64,000 nucleotides of DNA from Streptomyces sp. PH10-H1 (GTDB lineage Bacteria; Actinomycetota; Actinomycetes; Streptomycetales; Streptomycetaceae), in assembly GCF_030063355.1 (NCBI RefSeq), contig NZ_JASISZ010000011.1, positions 1-64,000 of the forward strand, in the 5' to 3' direction. A program made the translations under genes and the position numbers. Shown here in pieces: positions 32,452-40,782 of the stretch; positions within the stretch are counted from its first letter, which is position 1; each line of letters begins with the position of its first letter. The notes under the pieces are model-generated. The model was not told the DNA's origin. It saw nothing but the letters and a program-made list of their open reading frames with translations, and ran no database searches.

Positions 32452-34182
32452 ATGGGGAGCACGCACGCGGCAGGGGCCACACCCGCCTCGGACGCCGGCG
32501 GTGCGGCCGGAACCACGGTCGCGGAGCTGGTGCGCGCGCGATGGAAGGACCACCGGCCGGGCCTCAAGTCCGGCGAACTGGTCCTCACCCACCATGAGGC
32601 TGCCGTCCGGTCGGCGGCCCGCGCCGCGCTGCTGCACGACCTGCTGCCGCCCGGCGCGGCGCCGCACATCGGCGTCCTGCTGGACAACGTCCCCGAATAC
32701 CCCCTGTGGCTGGGCGCCGCCGCGCTAGCCGGAGCCGCCGTGGTCGGCGTCAACCCGACCCGGCGCGGCCCGGAGCTGGCCCGCGACATCACCCACACCG
32801 AGTGCGCCCTGCTGATCACCGAGCGCGCCCATCTGCCGCTGCTCGACGGCCTCGACCTGGGCCCGCTGCTCTCCGCGGACCGCATCCTCGTCGTCGACGA
32901 CCCCGCCTACACCGCGCTGCTCGCCCCCTACGCGGACGCCGAGCCGGAACCCGCGCCCGGCGTCACGCCCGGGACCCGGATGCTGCTGTACTTCACCTCC
33001 GGCTCGACCGGCGCCCCGAAGGCGGTGATCTGCTCACAGGGACGGCTGGCCCACGCGGGCCAGGCCCTGGTGGACTTCCTGGACGTGGTGCCCGAGGACG
33101 TCCACTACATCTGCATGCCGCTGTTCCACGGCAACGCCGTCATGGCCAACTGGGCCCCCGCGCTGGCCGGAGGCGCCGCCATCGCACTGCGCCGCAAATT
33201 CTCCGCCTCCGGCTTCCTGCCCGACGTACGGGCTTACGGCGCCACGTACTTCACCTACGTCGGCCGCGCCGTGCAGTTCCTGCTCTCCACCCCCGAACGC
33301 CCCGACGACCACGACCACCCGCTGCGGCACGGCTTCGGCACCGAGGCCGGGGCCGTCGACGCCGTCCGCTTCGCGGCCCGATTCGGCGCCCCCCTCATCG
33401 AGGGCTACGGCTCCTCCGAAGGCGGCGCCGCCATCCAGCGCTCCCCCGGCACGCCGCCCGGCGCCATCGGCCGCGCCGCCCCCGGCGCGGACCTCGCCGT
33501 CGTGGACCCCGGCACCGGCCGGGAACGCCCGCGCGCCGCCTTCGACGCCGACGGCCGCCTGCTCAACGGCGACGAGGCGATCGGCGAGCTGGTGAATCGC
33601 GGCCGGAGCCTGTTCGAGGGCTACTGGAAGAACGAACAGGCGGTCGCCGCCCGGCTGCGGGACAACTGGTACTGGACCGGCGACCTGTTCTTCCGCGACA
33701 CCGACGGGTTCTTCCACTTCGCCGGACGCAGCGACGACCGGCTGCGCGTCGACAGCGAGAACCTCGCCGCCGCGGTCATCGAGAACATCCTCGCCCGCTA
33801 CCCGGACGCAGCCTCCGCCGCCGTCTACGCCGTTCCCGACCCGGTGGCCGGCGACCAGGTGATGGCCACCGTCGCCCTGCGCGAGGGCGCCGCCTTCGAT
33901 CCGGCCGCCTTCGCCGCCTTCCTCGCCGCCCAGCCGGATCTCGGCACCAAGATGCCGCCGCGCTTCGTCCGCGTCACCGCCCGGATGCCGGTCACCGCCA
34001 CCAACAAGGTGCACCGCGTGGGCCTGCGCCGCACGGGCTTCCGCTGCGACGACCCCGTCTGGTGGTCCCCACCGGACGCCGGCCCCTGCGGCACGGCGTA
34101 CCGCCCCTTCACCGCCGAGGACCGGCTGACCCTGCTCGACCAGTACCGCGCACAGAACCGCGACGCCCTCCTGGACCGCTGA
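32452..34182 (+). CDS. Acyl-CoA ligase, FadD17/FadD1-like (576 aa)
   Basis: AMP-forming ligase activating a carboxylic acid, probably a fatty or sterol-derived acid, as its CoA ester. Motifs: YFTSGSTGAPKAVICSQGR (P-loop), MPLFHGNAVMANWAP, IEGYGSSEGGAAIQRSPGTP, WYWTGDLFFRDTDGFFHFAGR and, near the end, TATNKVHRVGLRR with the catalytic Lys. It lacks the features of the acyl-AMP ligase at 9006-10766 and groups by pattern with mycobacterial FadD17-type enzymes. The ATG at 32452 has GGGAGG six bases upstream, better than the in-frame ATG at 32416. It is unlikely to belong to the biosynthetic cluster, from which mobile DNA separates it. Confidence 0.85.
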   Translation: MGSTHAAGATPASDAGGAAGTTVAELVRARWKDHRPGLKSGELVLTHHEAAVRSAARAALLHDLLPPGAAPHIGVLLDNVPEYPLWLGAAALAGAAVVGVNPTRRGPELARDITHTECALLITERAHLPLLDGLDLGPLLSADRILVVDDPAYTALLAPYADAEPEPAPGVTPGTRMLLYFTSGSTGAPKAVICSQGRLAHAGQALVDFLDVVPEDVHYICMPLFHGNAVMANWAPALAGGAAIALRRKFSASGFLPDVRAYGATYFTYVGRAVQFLLSTPERPDDHDHPLRHGFGTEAGAVDAVRFAARFGAPLIEGYGSSEGGAAIQRSPGTPPGAIGRAAPGADLAVVDPGTGRERPRAAFDADGRLLNGDEAIGELVNRGRSLFEGYWKNEQAVAARLRDNWYWTGDLFFRDTDGFFHFAGRSDDRLRVDSENLAAAVIENILARYPDAASAAVYAVPDPVAGDQVMATVALREGAAFDPAAFAAFLAAQPDLGTKMPPRFVRVTARMPVTATNKVHRVGLRRTGFRCDDPVWWSPPDAGPCGTAYRPFTAEDRLTLLDQYRAQNRDALLDR

Positions 34183-34220
34183 CCGGCGGCATTGTCAGTG
34201 GCTCCCTCTACTCTCGAGCC

Positions 34221-35945
34221 GTGACCACTCCTCTCACCTCCGTGCCGCGCGTCGCCGTCGCGCCCGACCCTGTGGGGTTCGGGGGGCGGCTGCTGCCGCT
34301 GGGCGAGGACGGGGCTGCGGCCGGGCCGGCCGAGCGGGTGGGCGACCTTGCCGCGGCCATCGGGGCCCGGGAGGCGTCGGGAGCGCCGCGCTGGGTGTGG
34401 GCGGCCACGGAGGACCTGTATCCGCGGCTGCTCGACCGGCTGCCGGTGCGGCCGGCCCGCTGCCACGATCTGAAACTCGTCGAGTCACTGCTGCTCGGCC
34501 GCGACGGCCGGCACGGGCAGCCGCGGTCGCTCGGCGCCGCCTGGGCACGGCTCAAGGATCTGCCGGTCCCCGAGGACGCGCGGGAGGGCGCCGCCGACGA
34601 TCAGCCGGTGCTCTTCGCGGCCGACCGCCACCACCTGCCGCCGGACGCCGACCCGCTGGCCGCCGTGGTCGCCGTCCACGCCGAGCAGCAGCGCCGCCTC
34701 ACGGAGGGCGAGCACCCGGCCCGGATGCGGCTGCTGTGCGCCGCCGAGTCGGCGGCCTCGCTGGCCGCCGCCGAGATGGGCCGGGGCGGTCTGCCGTGGA
34801 GCGCCGCGGTGCACGATGAACTCCTGACCGGACTGCTGGGCCCCCGCCCGGCCGGCGGCGCCCGGCCCAAGCTGCTGGGCGAACTCGCCGCCCGGGTCCA
34901 GGAGGCCCTCGGCAGCTCGGTCAACCCCGACTCCCCCGCCCAGGTGCTGCCCGCCTTCGCCCGGATCGGTGTACAGCTGCCGTCGACCCGCTCCCACGTA
35001 CTGCGTGAGGTCGAGCACCCGGCGGCGGCGCTGCTGCTGCGCTACAAGGAACTGTCCCGGATCCATGCCGCGCACGGCTGGGCCTGGCGGGAGGCGTGGG
35101 TGCGCGGCGGCCGGTTCCGCGCCGAGTACGTCGTCGGGGGCGTGGTCTCCGGCCGCTGGGCGACCCGCGGCGGCGGGGCCCTGCAGATCCCCCGGCTGCT
35201 GCGCTCCGCCGTTGTCGCCGACCCCGGGTACCGGCTGGTCGTCGCCGACGCCGGGCAGCTGGAGCCCCGGGTACTGGCCGCCATGTCGGCCGACGCGGGG
35301 CTGGCCGCCGCTTCCGCCGAGGGCGATCTCTACGCCGGCATCGCGCGCACCGCCTTCGGCGGCGACCGCGGCCGCGCCAAGATCGGCATACTGGCCGCCA
35401 TGTACGGCCAGACCAGCGGTGAGGCCGGCCAGCTGCTCGCGGTGCTGCGCCGCCGGTTCCCCGACGCGATGGGCCTCGTCGAATCCGCCGCCCGCATCGG
35501 CGAAGGGGGCGGTGTGGTCCGCTCCCGGCTCGGCCGGACCTCCCCCACCCCGTCCGCCGGCTGGCTGGACGGGGAGGACGCCGACTCCGGCCCGGGTTCC
35601 GGCTTCGGCTCGGACTCCGAGGACGGCTTGTCGACGGACCGCCGAGCCGCCCGCTCCTGGGGGCGCTTCACCCGCAACTTCATCATCCAGGCCAGCGCCT
35701 CCGACTGGGCGCTGGCGATGCTGGCCGCCACCCGACGCCGCCTCGCCGCGATCGACACCGAGCCGCAACTCGTCTTCTTTCAGCACGACGAGATCATCGT
35801 GCACACCCCCACTGCCCTTGCCGCCGCCGTCGAATCCGCCATCGCCGAGGCAGCCGAGGAGGCCCGCCGTCTGGTCTTCGGCGACACCCCGGTCCGCTTC
35901 CCCCTGGAGACGAACGTCGTCGAGTGCTACGCCGACGCCAAGTAG
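34221..35945 (+). CDS. Bifunctional 3'-5' exonuclease/DNA polymerase, family A type (574 aa)
   Basis: Actinobacterial Pol I-like protein of the short class. The polymerase motifs are recognisable: motif A VVADAGQLEPRVLA (metal-binding Asp kept), motif B RGRAKIGILAAMYGQTSG (the O-helix Arg/Lys/Tyr) and motif C FQHDEIIVHTP (His-Asp-Glu). The N-terminal ~250 residues are the divergent exonuclease-like part. A ~40-residue Asp/Ser/Gly-rich insert (~450-485) breaks the fingers region. The GTG at 34221 lies 38 bases after the ligase stop. Its replication or repair role is not defined here; the main Pol I should be elsewhere. Confidence 0.85.
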   Translation: MTTPLTSVPRVAVAPDPVGFGGRLLPLGEDGAAAGPAERVGDLAAAIGAREASGAPRWVWAATEDLYPRLLDRLPVRPARCHDLKLVESLLLGRDGRHGQPRSLGAAWARLKDLPVPEDAREGAADDQPVLFAADRHHLPPDADPLAAVVAVHAEQQRRLTEGEHPARMRLLCAAESAASLAAAEMGRGGLPWSAAVHDELLTGLLGPRPAGGARPKLLGELAARVQEALGSSVNPDSPAQVLPAFARIGVQLPSTRSHVLREVEHPAAALLLRYKELSRIHAAHGWAWREAWVRGGRFRAEYVVGGVVSGRWATRGGGALQIPRLLRSAVVADPGYRLVVADAGQLEPRVLAAMSADAGLAAASAEGDLYAGIARTAFGGDRGRAKIGILAAMYGQTSGEAGQLLAVLRRRFPDAMGLVESAARIGEGGGVVRSRLGRTSPTPSAGWLDGEDADSGPGSGFGSDSEDGLSTDRRAARSWGRFTRNFIIQASASDWALAMLAATRRRLAAIDTEPQLVFFQHDEIIVHTPTALAAAVESAIAEAAEEARRLVFGDTPVRFPLETNVVECYADAK

Positions 35946-36067
35946 CCTGCGGCCCGCAGGGGGATGACGGGCGCGGCCCGGAGCGTGGTTCGCCCGCCAC
36001 CGCGGGCCAGGTGGAGTGCCACGAACAGCGCAGCGCAGCGTCGACCGGGGCCGCCTGGCGGCCGGTC

Positions 36068-36144
36068 GTCCTCAATCTCCCCCAGCTACCGCTGGGAGTG
36101 CCCCCTGGACGGCCTTGAATTCAGCCCGTCCGGCGCTTGAGGAC
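36068..36144. repeat. Three-way-junction intergenic repeat
   Basis: An outer stem (GTCCTCAA at 36068-36075 with TTGAGGAC at 36137-36144) encloses two hairpins: CCCAGC/GCTGGG (36081-36086, 36091-36096; loop TACC) and GGACGG/CCGTCC (36107-36112, 36126-36131). The CCCAGCTACCGCTGGG core is, from memory, a motif repeated many times between Streptomyces genes. It lies between the polymerase gene and the convergent gene at 36198 and may also end both transcripts. Confidence 0.6.
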
Positions 36145-36197
36145 AGCGCGGCCGAAGGACGCGTAACCCGGTGAACCCGAAGGGTCAGGTCACGGCA

Positions 36198-37049
36198 CTA
36201 CGAGGGCCGCGGCAGGCCGATCGGGTTCGGGAACGGCAGGACGCGTCCGGCCAGGATGCGGCGGACCACCGGGTCGAGGTCCGCGAACAGCGCGTGCGCG
36301 CGGTCGTCGGACAGTGGGCGCAGCAGGCGGGCGGCCAGGCGGTCGGTGTGATCCTCGATCAACTGGCGCTCGTCGCGGCCGTGTTCGGTAAGGGATCCGT
36401 CCGCACCAAGCAGCCCGCGGATGTGCAGCCGAGTCCCGGCCTCGGCCCATTCCTTCTCGGTCCAGCCGCGGTCCTGCCGCATCGAGTCCGCGGGCACCCG
36501 GCCGTCGGCGGCGGCGAGCAGCAGCGCCTCGCATCCGTCGAGACCGTGGTCGGCGAGTACGGCGAGGTGGGCGTCGCCACGGAACTCACGGAGGGCGGTG
36601 ACGAGTTGCCACACCTGCTCGACGGGGTCGGAACGGTCGGGGAGCTCACGGTTGGCGGCGAACACCGGCCGGGCGAGAGCGGGGGCGCCCTCCACCATCT
36701 CCCGCAGCGGTCCGGTCAACCGCCTTGCACTGTAGGGCAGTTCGGTGTCGAGGGCGCGCAGGGCGGCCGCCGTCCGGTCGGCCCGCAGGTCCAGAGCCCG
36801 CTCGGGGGTGGTGATGTCCCAGGACGCGGGCAGGGCGCGGGCGATCATGCCCGGTGCGAACACACCGAACGCGGCGGTCACCACGGACGCACGAGCAGGG
36901 CCCAGCGGGGCGGACCGGGTGGCGAAGTAGCCCATCCAGTACCCCTTGAGGCCCAGGGAGCGCCCCATTTCGCGGCACTGCGTGTCGTAGTAGACCACCG
37001 CGTGCAGTGGTTCCGTGCGCAGCCAGAGGGCCCGTGCCATCGACTCCAT
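36198..37049 (-). CDS. SCO6745-like protein of unknown function (283 aa)
   Basis: Cytoplasmic all-alpha-looking protein with PLHAVVYYDTQCREM and GYWMGYFATRSAPLGP near the N-terminus and FAPGMIARALPASWD after it. This pattern matches the family I remember as SCO6745-like, common in actinomycetes and sometimes described as possessing a winged-helix C-terminal part (here EAGTRLHIRGLLGADGSLTE). The start is ATG 37049 or the in-frame ATG 37040; neither has a strong ribosome site. It is convergent with the polymerase gene and separated from it by the structured repeat. Function is not established. Confidence 0.7.
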   Translation of the reverse strand: MESMARALWLRTEPLHAVVYYDTQCREMGRSLGLKGYWMGYFATRSAPLGPARASVVTAAFGVFAPGMIARALPASWDITTPERALDLRADRTAAALRALDTELPYSARRLTGPLREMVEGAPALARPVFAANRELPDRSDPVEQVWQLVTALREFRGDAHLAVLADHGLDGCEALLLAAADGRVPADSMRQDRGWTEKEWAEAGTRLHIRGLLGADGSLTEHGRDERQLIEDHTDRLAARLLRPLSDDRAHALFADLDPVVRRILAGRVLPFPNPIGLPRPS

Positions 37050-37065
37050 GGCCGCTCAGACTACG

Positions 37066-37371
37066 TCACCGGTCGGTCGCGGCGTCGGATTCCGCCGCGC
37101 TCGCCGCGGACTCGGCGTTGTCGACAACTTTGCCGAGCTGGGAGACCTGTGATCCGGACGGCGCCGGAACGGTGGCCGCCCCGTTGCCACTGCTGCCGCC
37201 ACCGCTGTTGCCACCGCAGCCGGTGGCGAGCGCGGCGCAGAGCAGTGCCGTCGCGGTGGCCGCGGCGATCCGGACCCGGGTCCTGGTCCTGGTCCTGGTC
37301 CTGGTCCTGGTCCCAGTGCCAGTGCCAGTGCCAGCGCCAGTGCCGGTGCCAGTGCCGGTATCAGTGGTCAC
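37066..37371 (-). CDS. Small lipoprotein with repeat-coded N-terminus (101 aa)
   Basis: Residues ~33-52 form a hydrophobic signal segment ending in a lipobox-like ALATGC, so the mature protein would be a ~50-residue lipid-anchored peptide (GGNSGGG... then a short helix KVVDNAESAASAAESDAA). Before the signal lie ~30 residues of alternating Thr-Gly and Thr-Arg coded by DNA repeats, giving an unusually long positively charged n-region. No alternative start codon exists between the repeats and the signal. The GTG at 37371 overlaps the stop of the upstream gene (GTGA). It belongs to a two-gene unit encoded after the two-component system. Confidence 0.6.
   Translation of the reverse strand: MTTDTGTGTGTGAGTGTGTGTRTRTRTRTRTRVRIAAATATALLCAALATGCGGNSGGGSSGNGAATVPAPSGSQVSQLGKVVDNAESAASAAESDAATDR
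37279..37360. repeat. Coding hexanucleotide repeats
   Basis: On the plus strand about five copies of GGTCCT (37280-37311) are followed by about seven degenerate copies of CAGTGC/CAGCGC/CGGTGC (37314-37360). Read on the minus strand they encode the Thr-Arg and Thr-Gly dipeptide runs at the start of the small lipoprotein. Units are six bases, so copy-number change keeps the reading frame and would alter only the length of the n-region. Confidence 0.75.
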
Positions 37372-37781
37372 TTCGGGGTCCCTGTGCCCTTGTCATTGCC
37401 ATTGTTGTTGGCCTGGCACCAGACGATGACCTTCTTCAGGTCCTTCTGACGCTGCTGGAGCGTCGGGACGAGTGAGGTGCGGAAGGTCAGCCGGTCGTTC
37501 AGCAGGGTCGCGATCTCGGTGTGGCCCGCTGTCTTGGCGTTGGCGACGCGCTGGGTGAGCCGGGCGATGGATCCCGGGGTGCTGGAATTGCCGTTGAGCC
37601 GGCTGAGCGCTTTGTCGATGCGCGCGTCGGCCTTGGGCGCGCGCTTGCAGACCGCCTTGGCGCCGTCCCCGGTCGGGGGCCCGGACGGAGGAGCGGCGGC
37701 CGCGGTTCCCGCCGCGCCGAGCAGGGCGGCGAGGGCGGCACACGAGGCGATGGCCGTCCGGGTCGTGCGAGTGGTGCGCAT
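37368..37781 (-). CDS. Secreted helical protein of unknown function (137 aa)
   Basis: A classical signal peptide (basic RTTRTTRTAIAS, then AALAALLGAAGTAAAAP with an AAA|AP-type cleavage site near 28) precedes a ~100-residue mostly helical mature part: VCKRAPKADARIDKALSRL and RVANAKTAGHTEIATLLNDR. Two Cys residues (in AVCKR and VWCQA) could form one disulfide. The ATG at 37781 follows AAGGAGG. It lies between the sensor kinase gene and the lipoprotein gene and may be controlled by, or report to, that two-component system. No family name is assigned. Confidence 0.75.
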   Translation of the reverse strand: MRTTRTTRTAIASCAALAALLGAAGTAAAAPPSGPPTGDGAKAVCKRAPKADARIDKALSRLNGNSSTPGSIARLTQRVANAKTAGHTEIATLLNDRLTFRTSLVPTLQQRQKDLKKVIVWCQANNNGNDKGTGTPK

Positions 37782-37829
37782 GATGTCCTCCTTGACGGTC
37801 CGGGCGGGGTGCCCGGCCACGGGAGGACG

Positions 37830-39431
37830 TTAGGAGCCGTCTTTGTGGAAACCCTGTGATGTCGCTTCCGGTGCAGATTCCGACGCCGTTTCCGACGCCG
37901 TTTCCGACGCCGTTTCCGACGCCGATGGCGCTTCCGATGGCTCCTGCGGAGCCGTTTCCGACGTCGCTCCGGTGACGGCCAACCAGTCCCTGCGCGCCGG
38001 GAGTCCGGCTCCTGGCTGCCCGGTCACGTCCAGCGGAAGCCGCACCTCGAACCGGATGCCCCGGCCCTCGCCGCCCGGCCGGTCCAGGATCCGTACCGTG
38101 CCCCGATGCAGAGCGGTCTGCTGGGCGACGAGGGTGAGGCCGAGGCCGGAGCCCGGGCTGTCCGGGCCGCGGTGGAACCGCTCGAAGACCCGCTGCCGGG
38201 ACTCCGGGGGTACCCCGGGCCCGTCGTCGTCGACGGTGAGCACGACGACCGGGCCGCCCGCACCGCCGCGCTCGTGCTCCTCCTCGGCGCGCAGCGCCAC
38301 TTCGACGACGCCGCCACCGTGGGTGAGCGCGTTCACGATCAGGTTGTCGACCACGGAGCGCAGCCCGGGTTCCCACCCGTGGACCATCAGCCCGGACGTG
38401 CTCCGCACGGTCAGTTCCGTCCCCGGCCGGCTGCCGCGCAGTGCGGCGGCCGAGACCTCCGCCACCTCGGCCAGATCGACGGCCCCGAAGGCGTCGGCCT
38501 CCACGAGGTCGCCCTGCGCCAGCGCCCGCAGCATGACCAGCAGGCCGAGCAGCCGGGCGTGCTCACGCCGCAGATCGTCCACGATCTCGGCGCGCTCCGC
38601 GGGGTCGAGGCCGGGGTGGCCGCCGAGTACGTCGAGGTTGATCCGCATGCTCATCAGGGGTGTCCGCAGTTCGTGCGAGGCCGCGGCGGAGAACGAGCGC
38701 GCCGTGGCGAGCGCCTCGGCCGTACGGGCGGCCTGCTCGTCGTAGCGGGACAGGACCGTCCGCAGCGTGCGCGCCAGGTCGTCGACCTCGGTGATCCTGG
38801 ACGGATCGTGGTCGAGCCGGGCCGCGCTGGTCCCCGGGTCGAGGCCGGCGGTTCGCTGCTGGAGCCGGCGCAGCGGGCGCACGGCGGCGGTGGCGGCGAG
38901 CCAGGTCACGGCCGCGGCCAGCGGCGCGCCCAGCAGCGCCACCATCACCACCCGCCTGCGGACGAGTTGGATCTGCGCCTGGCTCGCGGTGTCCGGCGAG
39001 AACAGCCACAGGGTGCCGGCCGCCGCCGGCCGCTTGGAGACCACCGGCACCGACAGCACCCGCCAGCTCCGCTGCCCGTCGCGCACGGTGACGGGCTGTT
39101 CCGCCGCTGCGGGCAGTGCGACGGACGCGCCGGGCTGCGGCCCGCCCGTCACCGTGCCGTCCGGGCCGACGAGCCTGATGCCCACATCCAGTGCCGACGT
39201 GAACAGCCGCCGTTCCCTGGCCTGTTCGACGGCCGCGGAGCGATCGGCCGCCGTGACACGCAGCAGATTGCGCGCGTCCTGTGCCATCGCCGCCGCACGG
39301 TCCCGCAGATGAGCGTCGGCCTGGGAGTGCAGATCATTCGCGACCAGCCGCACCAGCAGCCATCCCGACGCGAGCACCAGCAGCGGAACGAGGACGCCGA
39401 CGGCGATCGCGATCCGCGTCGACAGCTTCAT
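37830..39431 (-). CDS. OmpR-class sensor histidine kinase (533 aa)
   Basis: Membrane sensor: first segment IAVGVLVPLLVLASGWLLV, an extracytoplasmic region of ~130 residues, second segment VVMVALLGAPLAAAVTWLAA, HAMP linker, then HisKA with SAAASHELRTPLMSMRINLD (phosphoacceptor His) and a HATPase with VDNLIVNALTHGGG, DDDGPGVPPE and GSGLGLTLVAQ. The C-terminal ~30 residues are a Ser-Glu-Thr-Ala repeat tail. I chose the ATG at 39431, spaced eight bases from GAGGAG. A longer start at 39512 overlaps the regulator stop (ATGA), but its extra 27 residues are low-complexity. It pairs with the regulator directly upstream. Confidence 0.9.
   Translation of the reverse strand: MKLSTRIAIAVGVLVPLLVLASGWLLVRLVANDLHSQADAHLRDRAAAMAQDARNLLRVTAADRSAAVEQARERRLFTSALDVGIRLVGPDGTVTGGPQPGASVALPAAAEQPVTVRDGQRSWRVLSVPVVSKRPAAAGTLWLFSPDTASQAQIQLVRRRVVMVALLGAPLAAAVTWLAATAAVRPLRRLQQRTAGLDPGTSAARLDHDPSRITEVDDLARTLRTVLSRYDEQAARTAEALATARSFSAAASHELRTPLMSMRINLDVLGGHPGLDPAERAEIVDDLRREHARLLGLLVMLRALAQGDLVEADAFGAVDLAEVAEVSAAALRGSRPGTELTVRSTSGLMVHGWEPGLRSVVDNLIVNALTHGGGVVEVALRAEEEHERGGAGGPVVVLTVDDDGPGVPPESRQRVFERFHRGPDSPGSGLGLTLVAQQTALHRGTVRILDRPGGEGRGIRFEVRLPLDVTGQPGAGLPARRDWLAVTGATSETAPQEPSEAPSASETASETASETASESAPEATSQGFHKDGS
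37882..37929. repeat. Twelve-base coding repeat at the kinase C-terminus
   Basis: GACGCCGTTTCC occurs three times in perfect tandem (37882-37917), followed by a partial, diverged copy. On the minus strand it encodes the SETA tetrapeptide run near the end of the sensor kinase. Copy-number change would not shift the frame. Confidence 0.8.
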
Positions 39432-39508
39432 CGTCATCGCTCCTCTGATCGTCGCACCCCTGGCCGTCCCGCCCCTGGCCGTCGCGCTCCGGGTCATCGT
39501 GCTCCGGG

Positions 39509-40231
39509 TCATCGTGCGCCCTCCGCCGGATCATCCCGCAGGACGAATCCGACGCCGCGCACCGTGTGCACGATCCTCGGCCGTCCGCCGGCCTCGAGTT
39601 TGCGGCGCAGATAGCTCACGAACGTGTCGACGGCATCGGTCCGCACCTCGAAGTCGTATCCCCAGACGCGATCGAGCAGCTGGTCGCGGGTGAGCACGAT
39701 CCCCGCGTTGCGCGCCAAGGTCTCCAGCAACTCGAATTCGCGCCGGGTGAGGTGCAGCTCGGCGCCGTCCAGGTGGGCGGTGCGGGCCGCCGGGTCGAGC
39801 AGCAGGCCCCCCGCACGCACCAGGTCCGTCCGCCGGGGCGGGCGGCGGCGCAGCAGCGCGTGCAGCCGCAGCACCAGCTCCTCGAGTGCGAACGGCTTGA
39901 CGAGGTAGTCGTCACCACCCGCCTGCAACCCGGCGACGCGATCGGCCACCTCGTCCAGCGCCGACAGCATCAGCACCGGTACGTCATTGCCCTCCTCGCG
40001 GAGCGTCCGGCACACGTCGATGCCGCTGATGTCCGGCATGGAGATGTCCAGCACCACCACATCAGGCGGCTCGTCGCGCATGCCGGCGAGGGCCGCCCGG
40101 CCGCCGTCCGCCTCGGTGACGCGGAAGCCGTCCAGGCGCAGGCCACGGCTCAGCGAACGCCGGATCGCCGCATCGTCGTCGACGACCAGGACTCGTCCCT
40201 GGCTCACTGGATTGACCCGTGATTCCACCAT
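39509..40231 (-). CDS. OmpR-family response regulator (240 aa)
   Basis: Receiver domain (~12-125) with the acidic pair in RVLVVDDDAAIRR, phosphoacceptor Asp in VVVLDISMPDISGID and Lys in YLVKPF. A winged helix follows (~140-230) with HLTRREFELLETLARN and a recognition region TDAVDTFVSYLRRKLEAGG. ATG 40231 gives an 11-residue lead before the domain; an internal GTG (VSQGRV) is an alternative. It is the first gene of the two-component operon and divergent from the AhpD-like gene, with 47 bases between the two starts. Confidence 0.92.
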   Translation of the reverse strand: MVESRVNPVSQGRVLVVDDDAAIRRSLSRGLRLDGFRVTEADGGRAALAGMRDEPPDVVVLDISMPDISGIDVCRTLREEGNDVPVLMLSALDEVADRVAGLQAGGDDYLVKPFALEELVLRLHALLRRRPPRRTDLVRAGGLLLDPAARTAHLDGAELHLTRREFELLETLARNAGIVLTRDQLLDRVWGYDFEVRTDAVDTFVSYLRRKLEAGGRPRIVHTVRGVGFVLRDDPAEGAR

Positions 40232-40278
40232 GGAAATGCACCATACTCCCGGTCGATCACCCGTCTAGAGTTGTCTGT

Positions 40279-40746
40279 ATGACGATCAACGAACACACCC
40301 CCCGGATGAACTTCGCCAAGACCGCGCCGAAGGTCTTCCGGGCCCTGATAGCCCTGCACACTGCCACGACGGAGGGCCTTGACCCGGTCCTCATCGAGCT
40401 GGTGCAGACCCGATCGTCGCAGCTCAACCACTGCGCCTACTGCCTCGACATGCACATCAAGGCGGCGCGCAAGCTGGGCGAGAGCGAGGACCGGATGCAT
40501 CTGCTCAGCGTCTGGGAAGAGGCCTCGGCGCACTACACCGAGCGGGAGCAGGCCGCCCTGGCGCTCACCGAAGCGGTGACGCTGCTGCCGAACGGTGTGT
40601 CCGACAAAGTGTACGAGCGGGCCGCGAAGCACTTCGCGGAGGCCGAGCTCGCCCACCTCATCGGTCTCATCTTCACCATCAACGCCTTCAACCGCATCCA
40701 CGTGACCACCGGCTCGATTCCGGCGGGCCCGGCCACCCGCCCGTAG
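40279..40746 (+). CDS. Carboxymuconolactone decarboxylase/AhpD-like protein (155 aa)
   Basis: AhpD-fold alkyl-hydroperoxidase-like protein with the redox motif NHCAYCLDMHIKAARKLG (CxxC followed by His) and the family helix LIELVQTRSSQLN before it. The ATG at 40279 starts MTINEHTPRMNF. Single-domain and of normal length. It is divergently encoded from the response regulator and is likely to be controlled from the shared 47-base gap. Proteins of this type protect against peroxides or act as carboxymuconolactone decarboxylase relatives; with the CxxC intact, the antioxidant role is more likely. Confidence 0.88.
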   Translation: MTINEHTPRMNFAKTAPKVFRALIALHTATTEGLDPVLIELVQTRSSQLNHCAYCLDMHIKAARKLGESEDRMHLLSVWEEASAHYTEREQAALALTEAVTLLPNGVSDKVYERAAKHFAEAELAHLIGLIFTINAFNRIHVTTGSIPAGPATRP

Positions 40747-40782
40747 CCCAGCCCGCCCGCAGAGCCGCCCGTCGCAGCCCCG

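Noticed and set aside
32706..35945. Long plus-strand frame reading from inside the acyl-CoA ligase into the polymerase
   Set aside because: The first ~500 codons are out of frame with the ligase and Arg/Pro-rich. The real polymerase begins at the GTG at 34221.
37279..37360. Possible CRISPR-like array
   Set aside because: Units are six bases without spacers and lie within a coding frame; no cas gene is near.
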